Shown: one piece after another, positions 23,710 to 35,924 of the stretch
Layout of the letters: every line of letters starts with the position of its first letter
How positions within the stretch are numbered: the first letter of the stretch is position 1
From: Neodontobutis hainanensis
Taxonomy: Eukaryota > Chordata > Actinopteri > Gobiiformes > Odontobutidae
NCBI GenBank assembly: GCA_024349245.1
Contig: JALDNG010000041.1
Location: forward strand, 4,913,501 to 4,977,500
Direction of reading: 5' to 3'
DNA length: 64,000 nucleotides
The notes under the pieces: model-generated
What the model saw: only the letters and a program-made list of their open reading frames with translations
What the model was told of the DNA's origin: nothing
The model's database searches: none
Made by a program: the position numbers and the translations under genes

Positions 23710-25348
23710 ATCATGTTCAGCGCTCAGCATGGCTGCCATAAATCTGCAATGGCCGCCACTGACTCCTTTATTGGACCCTGAGCACTGCTAATATAGCACA
23801 ATCTCCGTCTCACACACATACCTTTAATGTCGCCCGGCCCCACTGCATGCTAACGCTGTGCAAATGAAAAAACCTGAAAACCTGGCATCAACCATCATCG
23901 AAAAGGGCAGAGCATATATTTGCAGAAATGTGGACCCATGAGATAAATATATAAAGGGCCTTTTTCTGCAATTTCTTGTTTAATCATGGTATTTTTCAGC
24001 CGTGCCCTTAAAAATGGTGTTGAACAACTTGTGTCCTGGAAATGGGGCAGTTTTGGGGATTACCAGAAGGAATAAGGACAAAAGAAAGAGTATAGCCCAG
24101 CCCCTGCTTCTAAATATCCAATTTAAAGACAATTTACGCAGCGCAGAGGTGGAGGCTGGGAAATGAACGCGAAGCCTTGGCTATAGAAGCACTTGGGGCA
24201 ATAGACACACCACCAAATGAACCAGTGTTTCTGAGGTAATCCCCTCGCTACCACTGCCGCACGGGAACCTGCCAGCAGTTAATTTGATAAATGTCACATC
24301 CTTGTCATTAAGGCCAGACGTGACGCTGAAAACCTGCACAAGAGGCTCCTTTTAAAACTGTATTTGTGATGTGAGAAGCAGACTTTAAATGAGCAGCATG
24401 TTGCTATGTGCACACACTCAATGATGAATATCTCACTCTCAATTCTTTGTTTCAGTGTCTCGGAGCAATTATCAAGTGGAGAAATCTTAATAAACCAATT
24501 TGTTGGATAAAGACTGTCTGCGCACATACACAACACTGTGAAAAAAAACAGCCGCAGGATAAAGCCAAGCTATGCAGCACTGAATGAAAAAAAAGTGTTT
24601 TTCTAGGAACTAGCCTCCTCTTGTGTTTTATGTTTGTTTGTGTTTGTCTTAAGGGAAGGCAACAGATGTAGAGAGTCTGTGCATGTTCCTCCATAAACCA
24701 ACTGTTGTTTTGTCAGAAACCTTTAGCAAAAGACAAAGGGGGAATTGACAGAATGCAATGACAAGAACGTTTCACCTGCAGCTCTGCCTCGGGCTGCACA
24801 GCGTTGTTTGTTGATCCAAAACAGGGTCTAAGGGGGAGGGGAGGGGCCAAACTAACCCCTCATTTGCTTTAGTAATATGGACAAAACTATTTAGGGGTTG
24901 TCCAAGGCCCCACCAAGTCTGTAAACAAATTCAATCAATGAAAGTGTTGAACAAATACCATTCAATAAGAAGAACAGCCACCCAAAGTTATTCGCCAGAA
25001 AATAATCAATATATGAAGTTAAAAATAAAGACACAGTTTAGGGACTTGTTATTTTCTTATTTTTTAACCATTATCCAAGCAAATACAGTGATTATAAAAC
25101 ACTTTCAGACAAAAAGATGTCTTCCTCTTTTATCAGCAAAACATATTGTTTTTGTCTTCTCAATGGTCAAGGCCAAGTTTTTTTGAAAATCAACCCAAAC
25201 TGATTCTAGCAGAAGTACTCAAACATTTAATTAGGCTTGATAAATAATGCAAAACTCAATTATCTGAGGAATTATATCAACTTATAAGATGCCACAATTC
25301 TTTTTCTCAAGGCAAAGTTAAGCCAACAACAGATCTATGAATAACCTC

Positions 25349-25350
<2 letters not shown>

Positions 25351-25387
<37 letters not shown>
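25351..25387. repeat. (TG)n microsatellite
   Basis: About 18.5 uninterrupted TG dinucleotides, probably length-polymorphic and able to adopt Z-DNA. It lies in intron 1. Confidence 0.98.
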
Positions 25388-25389
<2 letters not shown>

Positions 25390-26832
25390 AGACAAGCTGA
25401 CCCAAATGTGTACATAAACATTACAGTGAGAACAAGAGACTTAGACAAAGAGATCATTCCAAAAGTTCTTCTGCAGACAATCACATGACAGACCGATCTC
25501 CACGTGTGCCGTTGTGTGTTGGATTAGCCTCCCCTGACGCTGCATGTCTACATCCTCTTCTGTACAGGCTTCACTTCAACTGCTTCTACATCCTTCATTC
25601 GCCCTCCGTCCTGTCGCTGCTTCTTTTGATCGAACAAGACACTGGAGGTGAAAACTCTCCCGTCTGAATGAACACTGAATGAACACTTCTCAACACACAC
25701 ACACCTCATCCTGTCAGACAAACTTTTGATTCCAAAAGCATATGTCGTACCTTCACTGTCAACTGCAAAAATCATCAGGAGAAAGACTCATTACTCCGAC
25801 CCCTGAAGCTTTAGGAAGAATTAAGTTTTCAAACTGCTACAAAATTACACAGAGACACTGATTAATAATACAGGAAGCTGAATTACCGACCCAGCTCTGG
25901 AACATGGCGACACTCTGATGAAACGCAAGATCCTTGACTTTCTGAAATAATCTTCTGCATGAATGAATGAATTGAATGAATAGCCTCAAATGTTCAAAGT
26001 GATTGTCACTCTTGTGCTCCATTGTGTGCGTCTGTTTTGCAGGATTTAGTCTGTGAGCGTGGGAATGCACTGTGACACTTTCTTGAATGCGTAGCGAGAG
26101 TGTGAGCTGCTGTGTGGGCAGACAGTAGCCACCTTCATTTACCTATACAGCTCAACAGCTTCTCAAAAGTTGTGTGTGGGTTTAAACAAGACTGTGATAT
26201 AAAGACTAAAGGGGCTGAAGGTAATGGCCTGAAGAGTCATTTATGTGAATTGTTGCATTTTATTCCAAGGGGCTGTTACAAATGTCAAATGAGCAATCCA
26301 AATGTTTATGATTGTCTATTCAATTTAATGAAAATATAATTCCTTCACCTTGTACCTGAGGCTAGGTAAGAACTTAAGTGTTCTGGGGAGCTACTGTATC
26401 TTTTCAGATTCTATAGATGCTCCTGTGATAGTTAAACCAAACACCAGTCAGAGGACAAGACTGGACAGAGACAAAACAAGGACTCAAACCTCTCCTGAAA
26501 CCCTCGTCTTCTGGTCAACTATATGGAAGTAGCTTTGAGGCTCACACTAAACAGGTGAAAACCCCATTTTCTTTTATGTACGGCATTGTTAGTGTTGTAG
26601 TCAAGACCACACTAAACAGAGACCAAGTCCCTTCTCAGACCATTGTATTGAGACCAAGACAAGACCAGGTCGGACCGAGACAGGAACATGCAGGGGTGTC
26701 ACCAGGCCGTTTTTCTATACCTTAAGCCCCAAATGTTTTGAGCTTAGCCCGAAACCAAAACTGACTGGAAAGTCATATGTGAACAGTGCTGACAGAGAGG
26801 AGACTGTAGCTTGTGTCTGACTCAGATTTTTA

Positions 26833-26895
26833 AATATTTTTTATTTATTTAACCAGGTAGGTCAATTGAAAACAGATTCTCATTTACAATGACCC
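26833..26895 (-). repeat. Fragment of a common teleost repeat (aaccaggtaggtc type)
   Basis: tttatttatttaaccaggta then ggtcaattgaaaacagattc. It is the reverse complement of the type of sequence at 30950-31015 and 39527-39600 (gagatttataatctcagtgg; ataaataaaagt). It is the 3' end of a widespread fish interspersed repeat that I recognise but cannot assign to a named family. Confidence 0.6.
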
Positions 26896-28013
26896 ATGGG
26901 AGGGGGAAATGGAATAAGCCTAACTTTCCAGATGTTATTTTTTATAAATCAGAAAGGTTTTGAGTAGGCATGGACAGAAGGCATGTATATCATTAGACAT
27001 AGTATGATATTGCAATTTTAAAACTTTATGATTTATTTAAACACAGAAATCAATAATCCACAAGACGGTTGTCAAATTAAAACCGTCATGATGTTGGTCA
27101 TAAACTGAAACTTAGCAAACCCAAACTTTATCATTATAAACAGCACTTATTTGTGCTGCAGGTTATACATTTACTCTGCTTGAACTCATTTAAAATGTAC
27201 CAGAATACAGGGAATTGCATCTATTTTATTGAAAATTTCCAGCAGGAGGACCTCCAGACCTCCAGCTGCACAGACCCTCTGATTTTCTATCTGACAACAT
27301 CAGCAAACCTTTGTTAAATAGCTTTTGATTTGGTGATGTGTGCCCTAGCATCATGAGGCGTTCAGTGCATCTAAAACTCTACAGAGGCTCTTGTGCAGGA
27401 CACACACCAGGACAGGGCTAAGCCCCAAATCTCTGCAAACCCTAACAAAGCCTCTGGAACCATGTTTGTATCATACAATAGAAGAGATTCCAGGGAACAA
27501 TTAAAAAATCCAAACACCACAAGTCAGGTATTAGAGCCAAAAGTCTTGGATCGGTTTATGTTTGGTAAAGAAGATAATGTTAAGGCTCGATAAATCAAGG
27601 CTGGACCTGACCACAGTTTTTGACACCAAAACAGGAGTAAATAAAAATCAGTGTCTAAAAATATTTTTTGCATAAAATCAAAGACAAGTTGCCCTTTAAA
27701 TTTTTATAAGCTATTGCCTGAAGAAACCTTTGGCGCCCATGTTCTAATGGGTTAACTTTTAATAAACGTGTAAAATCAGGATTTGTATAATGCAGTAAAA
27801 GTCTTAGTGATCACATTCACAAAACGAGAGCTGTAACAGTATATGTATAGAAGACTAGTTTTAGTGTTACTCACTTGGTCTGTAACCTCATCAGATGAAC
27901 ATATCATTAATCAAGAGGATTTAGATAAATTGAAATGTCCAATCACTGGTGTCAAGTATTTTAATGTGACTGTTGCTGGAGGCTGTGGCCACACTGAGCA
28001 GAGCAAAGGGCAG

Positions 28014-28026
28014 AGGTCAGAGGTCA
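28014..28026 (+). promoter_or_regulatory. Perfect DR1 nuclear-receptor element
   Basis: aggtca, one base, aggtca: an exact direct repeat with spacing 1, the consensus bound by RXR heterodimers (PPAR, RAR) and HNF4-type receptors. Two exact half-sites at this spacing are expected less than once in 64 kb. It lies in intron 1 inside a 92-codon open frame that is not convincingly coding. No expression evidence is available from sequence alone. Confidence 0.4.
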
Positions 28027-29705
28027 CATGGTCTTTTGTGTTACCGTGTTGCATCACTTTTGTGTCATTTGTATTTGTGTATCTGTGTGTGTCTGGTGAA
28101 GAGGAGCCAAAATCCAATTAGTGTCCGGTATTACTGCCTCGATCAATAAAGCCACCAGGCAGAAATCTACACTGGCCTTTGAAAGATGTCGATAACACAG
28201 AGATCTCCTTAAAATGCATTCTGTTTTTTATTGGCCAGGCTTCAAAAACATACCTTTTCACTTGGAAAATATGGAGACGCTTCTATGAGACACAAATCTG
28301 CAAAAATGAATGAATGAATGATAAGAAATAACACTAAAACAATACCAATTCATTCTGTAGTTGTCAGCAATGTGTGACATTCAGATAAGAGTCTCCGGAT
28401 GTCCTGAGTCTGATTGGAGACACCACGCTGACAGACGGATGATTGAGCAATTATTTCAGACGGTAAATTTCCGCGGATAAAAGCTGATTGTCTGTGTCAG
28501 CCAGGAGTACAGCAGGGGTCTGATTACTATTGACATTTAGATCAGTCAAAAAATAGGACATTGTTGAAAACTGTTTGTACTTTGTTTATCTAATCAGGCT
28601 GACTTACACGTGCAATTGCAACAGTGAGAAAAAAATATACTTTTTATTGTGTGGTTTGAAGATTAGCATTTAATTCTGCCAATAAACTGTTAATAGAGTA
28701 GTTCAGTGAAAGTGTTTTGGTAAGTGTACAGTAAAAGCTCTACTGCAGGGATATTCTTGTGTGTAGCACTTGCTGAACTTTTATGTTACTTAATCATTTA
28801 CGCTGGACACATGTTTTAGATAATACACAAATTCCCCTTATGAGATGCTAATTATATGTATATTTTTCTGACTAGCATCTATAGAAAACAATTTATCTGA
28901 TATGTTATTTCACCTGGTCCTATGTTGACACAAAAGCCACCAACAATCATTGCAGTTAAACCAGTCTTATCACATACTGTATTACACTGACAGTAAATTT
29001 TTGCAGCTCTAATGTAAACTGTTTATCTATTCTGCTCAAATCTGTATTTATTACTCTTCAACACTTCAAAGAGCAGTGAGCAATGTTCATGGCATTATTT
29101 CATCTCCCTCATCACATGATCTTATTATAATCCCCAGGAAGTGTAGGCCTCCTGCTGCTGCTGCCACCATGACACAAATCAGATCTACAGAAATCCTGAA
29201 AGGTCTTTCTGACGCAGAACAAACACAGTACAACACTCAGAAACAAGAGAGAAGAGGAGAATACAGTCAACTCGGTAGCTTGTGGAAGTATGACTCTGCT
29301 GACCAATCACCACACTGGAAAGATGTGGACCACTTAATAGTCACACACTGAAATATTTCCCACAACTGTATAATAACACGAAATCAACAGAACTGCAAGC
29401 AAAAAAAAAAAAATTATAAAAAAATAAAGAATTAGGTCTATATTCTACAGACCTTGTTCAAACTCATAAAAACTGGCTGATAAAAACACTGACTTGCTGC
29501 TGCTGCGTACGCTGTAGTATGTCTGCTAAGCCAGTAGGAGCACTGTGAACCCTGCCGAGCTAGAGTGGTTCCTTGAATAAAACATATACTGTAGCTTTTT
29601 AAACCTGCCATATTTTTTTAACTAAAGAAAAAACCTCAGTATGCATTCATACACACAGAATGTTTATTATAATCACAGTTTTTGAAGCGCAAAAACATTA
29701 TTTTG

Positions 29706-29880
29706 ACATTGTTGTTCATTGCTGTGTGTAGCCAGTAGCCAATAGCTGTGTAGGCTCTTCATTGTTTTCACTTAGGATGCTATTTTCACAGTTTACACAA
29801 CAACACAGCAGGTGCCGTAAACACATGAAAACACCGTATTCAAAAGATTGCATTTTTGTGACTTGAGAACGTTGTCAACA
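29706..29880. repeat. Dispersed repeat, copy 1 (pair with 47424-47585)
   Basis: Shares with the second copy the blocks gctgtgtgtagccagtagcc, aatagct, tcacagtttaca, acaaca.agcagg and gcatttttgtg, in the same order and orientation. The copies differ by small insertions and deletions. The family is not identified. A DNA transposon or MITE is possible, but termini were not resolved. Confidence 0.6.
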
Positions 29881-30949
29881 GCTGTCCTTGTGAGAACAAA
29901 CAGGCAAAATACAAAATGCATTTGGACAAATAAATATTGTCTTTTTCAAGGGAGTACTGTTGCCCTAAGTGACCTATTGTACATGTTTTCGGGGAGGTAG
30001 AGCGGGAAACATGCAAACGCCACGTAGATTCCACTTTTGCAGGAACTTTCCCACCTTGTGAAAAGTTTGAAATGGGTATTTTGTAGCTGCTATCTTAGGT
30101 CTGTTTTTTATGTTGGTATTGTTGAGGTTAACAAGCTGCTAATTCCCATTACTGCTTCGATTAACAGCAAAATGCAATGCAAAATTTGACAGAAAGCTAG
30201 CCAAAACAACTTATCCTTTAACAGTACAAAAATACTTTTTGCAAATCATATAGAGGTCTAGACACACTATTGTTTTGTTTTTTTTATGCCAGTGGATTTA
30301 GGCCCCAAATGTGCTTATTTAAAGTGCACAATTAACCGCATCCTTTAATCCTCATCAAAGTAGAGGGCTTCCCTAAGATGATGTTGCCCCGTCCCATCTC
30401 CTGTGCCTCTAGGCTCGGGTGTGAGAGCCCACAACGTCCTTATCGTCCTCCAACAGCAGAGTGAGCACAAAAGTCTGCCTAATCTCTGGTCAAACACAGG
30501 CTGCAGCATCATCCGCGCTCAGGGCAATAAACTGCAGCCGTATGTCGGAGCTGTTCAGTGGACAAGCGTTAAGACTATGTTAAACGGACCGCCGAGATTT
30601 GCCAAAGCCTGTCTCCTGGGAAACGGTTTCCAGGGTTACCGCAACCAACAGGAAGAGCACTTCATTTCTGATTAGGTAATCTGTCCCTTTATATTTATGC
30701 TTGTCAGGGAGAATAAAGTTTTCAGCAAACGTGATTCACAATTTTTTGGGGGTTCTTCTACATTTTGCTTAGTGTTTTTGAAGTGTATATATATTCATTC
30801 GAGAAAAGACAGATGTTACCTCTCGAGCTTTTGAAAGTGTGTCAATTAGCTGCACTGAATTTGACCTGAATTTCCTGCCGTCTCTAACGAGCTCTATTAT
30901 TATTATTAAAATGCAATTCAACACCACATTCCACCATATGGTGAGCTGT

Positions 30950-31015
30950 TATTCTGTAAAAGAGATTTATAATCTCAGTGGGTTTCCTTGATAAATAAAA
31001 GTGAAATAAAATAAA
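30950..31015 (+). repeat. Fragment of a common teleost repeat, 3' end
   Basis: ctgtaaaagagatttataat, ctcagtgggtttccttgata and an aataaaa-rich tail. It is in the opposite orientation to 26833-26895 and similar to 39527-39600. The A-rich tail suggests retrotransposition. Confidence 0.6.
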
Positions 31016-31654
31016 AGTTCATGCATTTTTGCATTAAATATCTGAGGCATGTATCTCTTTTCTTCTCTAATCCACCATCTTCTCCCACATACTCACTTTC
31101 ACCCCTCTTTACCCTGGCATCGGGCCAGTCTGACTGTCTGCCAGTTTAAAGAATCCCAGAATCAATTACCTGTAACCAGCCCTCCCATATTCCTATAATG
31201 GCTCTAAAATGTAGTCAATCTCAACACACAGGCCGCTCTTTTAACAATGCCCCAATCAAACCGGTAAATACATACTATTAAAGCCATATGCTGCCAGCCA
31301 CTTCAAAATGAGGACATGAAATAATTAGGCAGATGAAGAACAGCCTACACAGACAGTCATTTCAATTATCTCTGGAGCTCTCACTGTCTGGCTGCTGTCT
31401 CTTGAAGGTTATGGGCTCGGCTTGGCTCACCACACCGTCCTCTGGGACTCAAGGAAGACGAGGCACTTTGACATTTGATTCCCTGCCACAGATCTCAGGA
31501 TGGATCTCGTGTCTGTTCAGGAAAATTTGTTTCCTCCTGCGGCATTTGAAGCTGTAATGTTGCCTGTCATGTTAAAGTGCTAGGACTTGGTTGGGTTTTT
31601 TAACTTTGACAAAAGTAAAAATAGACAATCCGATTTGTTAACAATAAAGCAAAG

Positions 31655-31792
31655 CAAAGCAGCACATAAACTGTAATTCAAGAAACATAAGTTCATTCAT
31701 TTATCTTCTTTCCGTTAGGGGTTGTGGGTGTCTGGAGCCTATCCCAGCAGTGTTGGGCCTGAGGCGGGCACACCCTGGACAATGGCCAGGGT
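31655..31792. repeat. Left 138-base direct repeat flanking the RTE element
   Basis: Identical base for base to 34807-34944. It includes the tail and 3' part of a minus-strand SINE (ttcattcatttatcttcttt; tggagcctatcccagcagtg). The position exactly at both ends of the RTE insertion makes it a target-site duplication, far longer than the 5-20 bases usual for L1-type elements. The last base (t) could belong to either repeat or element. Confidence 0.9.
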
Positions 31793-31822
31793 CCATCCAT
31801 CCATCCATCCATCTTCTACCGC

Positions 31823-34002
31823 TTATCCGGGGCCGGGTCGCGGGGGCAGCAGTCTAAGCAGAGAAGCCCAGACTTCCCTCTCCCCAGACACTTCCTCCAG
31901 CTCTTCCGGGGGGATACCGAGGCGTTCCCAGGTCAGCCGAGAGACATAGTCCCTCCAGCGTGTCCTAGGTCTTCCCCGAGGTCTCCTCCCGGTGGGACAT
32001 GCCCGGAACACCTCCCTAGGGAGGCGTCCGGGAGGCATCCGAAACAGATGCCCGAGCCACCTCAGCTGGCTCCTCTCGATGTGAAGGAGCAGCGGCTCTA
32101 CTTTGAGCTCCTCCCGAGTGATGGAGCTCCTCACCCTATCTCTAAGGGAGCGCCCCGCCACTCTGCGGAGAAAGCTCATTTCGGCCGCTTGTATCCGGGA
32201 TCTTGTTCTTTCGGTCATGACCCAAAGCTCATGACCATAGGTGAGAGTAGGAACGTAGATCGACTGGTAAATCGAGAGCTTTGCCTTACAGCTCAGCTCC
32301 TTCTTCACCACGACAGACCGGTACATCGACCGCATTACTGCAGAAGCTGCACCGATCCGTCTGTCGATCTCACGCTCCTTCCTTCCCTCACTCGTGAACA
32401 AGACCCGAGATACTTAAACTCCTCCACTTGAGGCAGGAGCTCTCCACCAACCTGGATGGGGCAAGCCACCCTTTTCCGACTGAGAACCATGGTCTCAGAC
32501 TTGGAGGTGCTGATCCTCATCCCAGCCGCTTCACACTCGGCTGCAAACCGCCCCAGTGAACATTGAAGGTCCTGGCTTGATGGAGCCAACAGGACAACAT
32601 CATCTGCAAAAAGCAGAGATGAAATCCTGTGGTCCCCAAACCAGACTCCCTCCGGCCCCTGGCTGCGCCTAGAAATCCTGTCCATAAAGATAATGAACAG
32701 GACCAGTGACAAAGGGCAGCCCTGCCGGAGTCCAACATTCACCGGGAACAGGTCTGACTTACTGCCGGCAATGCGAACCAAGCTCCTGCTCCGGTCGTAC
32801 AGGGACCGGATAGCCCTTAGCAAAGGGCCCCGGACCCCATGCTCCCAGAGCACCCCCCACAGGGCACCACGAGGGACACAGTCGAATGCCTTCTCCAGAT
32901 CCACAAAGCACATGTGGACTGGTTGGGCAAACTCCCATAATCCCTCCAGCACCCTGGAGAGGGTATAGAGCTGGTCCAGTGTTCCACGACCGGGACGAAA
33001 CCGCATTGTTCCTCCTGGATCTGAGGTTCGACTATCGGCCGCATTCTCCTCTCCAGTACCCTGGCATAGACTTTCCCGGGAGGCTGAGGAGTGTGATCCT
33101 CTGTAGTTGGAACACACCCTCCGGTCCCCTTCTTAAAAAGAGGGACCACCACCCCGGTCTGCCAGTCCAGAGGTACTGTCCCCGACCGCCACGCGATGTT
33201 GCAGAGGCGTGTCAACCAAGACAGCCCCACAACATCCAGAGACTTGAGGTACTCAGGGCGTATCTCATCCACCCCCGGTGCCCTGCCACCGAGGAGCTTC
33301 CCAACTACCTCAGTGACTTCAGCCTGAGTGATGGACGAGTCCACCTCTGAGCCCTCGGCCTCTGCTTCCTCAGTGGAAGACATGACGGTGGGGTTGAGGA
33401 GATCCTCAAAGTATTCCTTCCACCGTCCAACAATATCCCCAGTTGAGGTCAGCAGATTTCCACCTCCACTGTAAACAGTGTTGGCAGGGCACTGCTTCCC
33501 CCTCCTGAGGCGTCGGACGGTTTGCCAGAATTTCTTCGAGGCCGACCGATAGTCTTTTTCCATGGCCTCACCGAACTCCTCCCAGACCCGAGTTTTTGCC
33601 TCCACAACCACCCGTGCTGCAGCCCGCTTGGCCTGCCGGTACCTATCAGCTGCCTCAGAAGTCCCACAAGCCAACCAGGCTCGATAGGTCTCCTTCTTCA
33701 GCTTGACGGCATCCCTTACTTCCGGTGTCCACCACCGGGTTCGGGGATTGCCGCCACGACAGGCACCAGAGACTTTGCGGCCACAGCTTCGAGTGGCTGC
33801 GTCGACAATGGAGGTGGAGAACATGGTCCACTCGGACTCAATGTCTCCAGTCTCCCTCGGGATCTGGTCGAAGCTCTGTCGGAGGTGGGAGTTGAAGATC
33901 TCTCTGACAGGGGACTCGGCCAAAAGTTCCCAACAGACCCTCACAGTACGTTTGGGTCTGCCAAGTCTGTCCCGCCTTCTCCCCCGCCATCGGATCCAAC
34001 TC
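31823..34002 (-). pseudogene. RTE reverse transcriptase and C-terminal region, frame-disrupted
   Basis: The reverse transcriptase copies the element RNA at the nicked target. One long frame runs to about 33120. Frame changes then occur near 33115, 33090, 33065 and 33005, and again near 32415, after which the last frame stays open to the end of the element. RT fingers and palm motifs (YLKSLDVVGL; FVDLEKAFD; GLRQGCPLS; LLFADDVVLLA) are intact in sequence. Each shift looks like loss of a single base, mostly from a short homopolymer, when set against the family as I remember it. The copy cannot encode one continuous protein as written. Confidence 0.85.
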
Positions 34003-34806
34003 ACCACCAGGTGGTGATCAGTTGACAGCTCCGCCCCTCTCTTCACCCGAGTGTCCAAGACATACGGTCGGAGGTCAGATGAAACAACTACAAAGTCGAT
34101 CATCGACCTCCGGCCTAGGGTGTCCTGGTGCCACGTGCACTGATGGACACCCTTATGCTTGAACATGGTGTTCGTTATGGACAAACTGTTGCTAGCACAG
34201 AAGTCCAATAACAGAACACCACTGGTTCAGATCAGGGGGCCGTTCCTCCCAATCACGCCCCTCCAGGTGTCACTGTCGCTACCCACGTGAGCGTTGAAGT
34301 CCCCAGTAGACGATGGAGTCCCCGGTTGGAGCACTTTCCAGCACCCCTCCCAGAGACTCCAAGAAGGCCGGGTACTCTGCACTGCCATTTGGCCCGTAAG
34401 CACAAACAACAGTGAGAGACCTATCCCCAACCCGGCGCAGGGAAGCGACCCTCGTTCACCGGGTGAACTCCAACACATGGCGGCTGAGCCGGGGGCAATG
34501 AGCAAACCCACACCGCCCGCCGCCTCTCACCGCAGGCAACTCCAGAATAGTGGAGAGTCCAGCCTCTCTCGAGGATTTGGGTTCCAGAGCCCAAGCTGTG
34601 CGTGGAGGTGAGCCCGACTATCTCTAGTCGGTATCTCTCAACCTCCCGCACAAGCTCAGGCTCCTTACCCGCCAGCGAGGTGACATTCCATGTCCCTAGA
34701 GCTAGATTCTGTGTCCGGGGATTGGGTCGCCGAGGCTCCCGCCTTCGACTGCCACCCAATCCACATTGCACCGGCCCCTTACGGTTCCTCCTGCAGGTGG
34801 TGGGCC
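34003..34806 (-). pseudogene. RTE endonuclease region, frame-disrupted
   Basis: The APE-like endonuclease nicks target DNA for target-primed reverse transcription. The reading passes from one frame (to about 34530) into a second (34230-34511), with local mixing of frames around 34440-34510, then meets a TGA at 34227-34229 before resuming as LLLDFCASNSLSITNTMFKH. The catalytic GDFNAHVG and DHH motifs are still readable. The N-terminal part runs to the 34806 boundary. The first 16 codons of the longest open frame come from the flanking duplication, not from the element. Confidence 0.85.
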
Positions 34807-34944
34807 CAAAGCAGCACATAAACTGTAATTCAAGAAACATAAGTTCATTCATTTATCTTCTTTCCGTTAGGGGTTGTGGGTGTCTGGAGCCTATCCCAGC
34901 AGTGTTGGGCCTGAGGCGGGCACACCCTGGACAATGGCCAGGGT
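34807..34944. repeat. Right 138-base direct repeat flanking the RTE element
   Basis: Identical to 31655-31792 over all 138 positions. It marks the 5' end of the minus-strand RTE insertion. The SINE into which the element inserted continues beyond it to about 35030. Confidence 0.9.
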
Positions 34945-35030
34945 GTGGGATAAAAAGTTTACACAGACACTTAAGACACACTCTAACATACATTCACTAA
35001 GAGCAATTTAGATACATGCCTGTCTTTGGA
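34945..35030 (-). repeat. Remainder of the SINE interrupted by the RTE insertion
   Basis: acattcactaagagcaattt and atgcctgtctttgga match the middle part of the SINE copy at 61805-62191 (cattcattcactagggacac; catgcatgtctttgga). Together with 34807-34944 it reconstitutes the pre-insertion SINE, which lacks a clear tRNA head. Confidence 0.7.
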
Positions 35031-35540
35031 GCGTTCTGTTTCTACATTGAGCCAAATGTATGGTAAGTGTTATTTTTTATTTCCTCTTATAAATCCCGAT
35101 AAAAGCGAGAGGTCTGGCTAACGGCGTGGTCCTCCTGCTATTCTGGTCAATATGATAAAAGAAGCCAAACCCCACATCACTCCCACACTTAAAATCTCCC
35201 AGGTATTCACCGCATGCGTTTAGCCCGGACCCCGTCTCCTTGGCAACAGCAGAAAGACACAAGAAGCTATAGGTAGAGCTGTGTATATACATGAAATCCT
35301 TATGGAAAAGCAGGCATGGTAACAACATGTCCTTCACAGTCACAAGGACACGACTCAATATTACCCAGTGTCACACTGAGAGTTAACACCTACACACGCT
35401 CACGGGAAACATTTAAAATAGGCCAATGTTGTGGTAGGATGGAAGTTAGATTTAAGCATAGAAAAGGAAAGCAGTGGGAAATGTTGAGAAAAATTGGTTT
35501 ATGAGGCAATTAAGTAATCAGTTTTATGTTACAAATACAT

Positions 35541-35690
35541 TTACAGTTTACATTTAGTCATTTAGCAGATGCTTTTATCCAAAGCAACTTACAAGTGAGG
35601 AAAACAATGGAAGCAATTTTAACAACACAAGATAGCAAAAAGCATAAGTGCACCAAAAACTAGTCTGTTAAAACCCAGCACAGTATACAA
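35541..35690. repeat. V-SINE-like teleost repeat fragment
   Basis: catttagtcatttagcagat then gcttttatccaaagcaactt, followed by gcataagtgc. This block is widespread in fish genomes and resembles the conserved central part of the V-SINE group. The family assignment is from memory and tentative. No tRNA head or target-site duplication is visible. Confidence 0.5.
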
Positions 35691-35924
35691 AGCTAAAAAA
35701 AATATTTTTATTTTATTTTAAATTTTTTTGAAGAAAAGGAATTGATAGAAAAGGAAAATACATGAGAAGTATGGAGTTGTAGTAAATGTAGACTCAGACT
35801 TAGGACCATCACGGTTCACACAGTCAGTAATTTCCTTATTTTTTTCCTTATAGAGCCCCATTTTATTTTATTTCCTTTCTACCTCCTCCTATGGTGGACG
35901 CAAACCTCCGATCTGGTGGGTGAT

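Larger units (their letters stand above)
31793..34806 (-). mobile_element. RTE-clade (Rex3/Expander-like) LINE, nearly full length, inactive
   Basis: A 3.0 kb non-LTR retrotransposon in the bcr sense orientation. From 5' to 3' it has an APE-type endonuclease (GTWNVTSL near 34673-34696; GDFNAHVG at 34281-34304; STDHHLVV near 34003-34026), a reverse transcriptase (FVDLEKAFD; LRQGCPLS; FADD at 32599-32610) and a C-terminal region ending in RPRGRPRTRWRDYVSRLTWE and LLPPRPGPG. A very short 3' end closes with five GGAT units (31793-31813), typical of RTE/Rex3 elements and unlike the poly-A of L1. The reading frame is broken several times. It lies inside an older SINE and is flanked by identical 138-base direct repeats. 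Identification is by recall of the family, not by search. Confidence 0.93.

Noticed and set aside
27843..28121. 92-codon plus-strand open frame with a hydrophobic N-terminus and a hydrophobic stretch near the C-terminus, like a small membrane protein
   Set aside because: No similarity to any family I know, no supporting exon structure, and one such frame among many is expected by chance. The C-terminal hydrophobic run comes from tttgtgt-rich low-complexity sequence.
31793..34806. Plus-strand open frames across the RTE element (up to 167 codons)
   Set aside because: They are antisense shadows of the GC-rich RTE coding region and have no protein similarity.
31655..34944. The 138-base direct repeats as LTRs of an LTR retrotransposon or endogenous retrovirus
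   Set aside because: They lack LTR signals (TG...CA ends, primer-binding site, polypurine tract). They contain part of a SINE that exists elsewhere without the element, and the interior encodes an APE endonuclease and an RTE-type RT, with no gag, protease, integrase or envelope.
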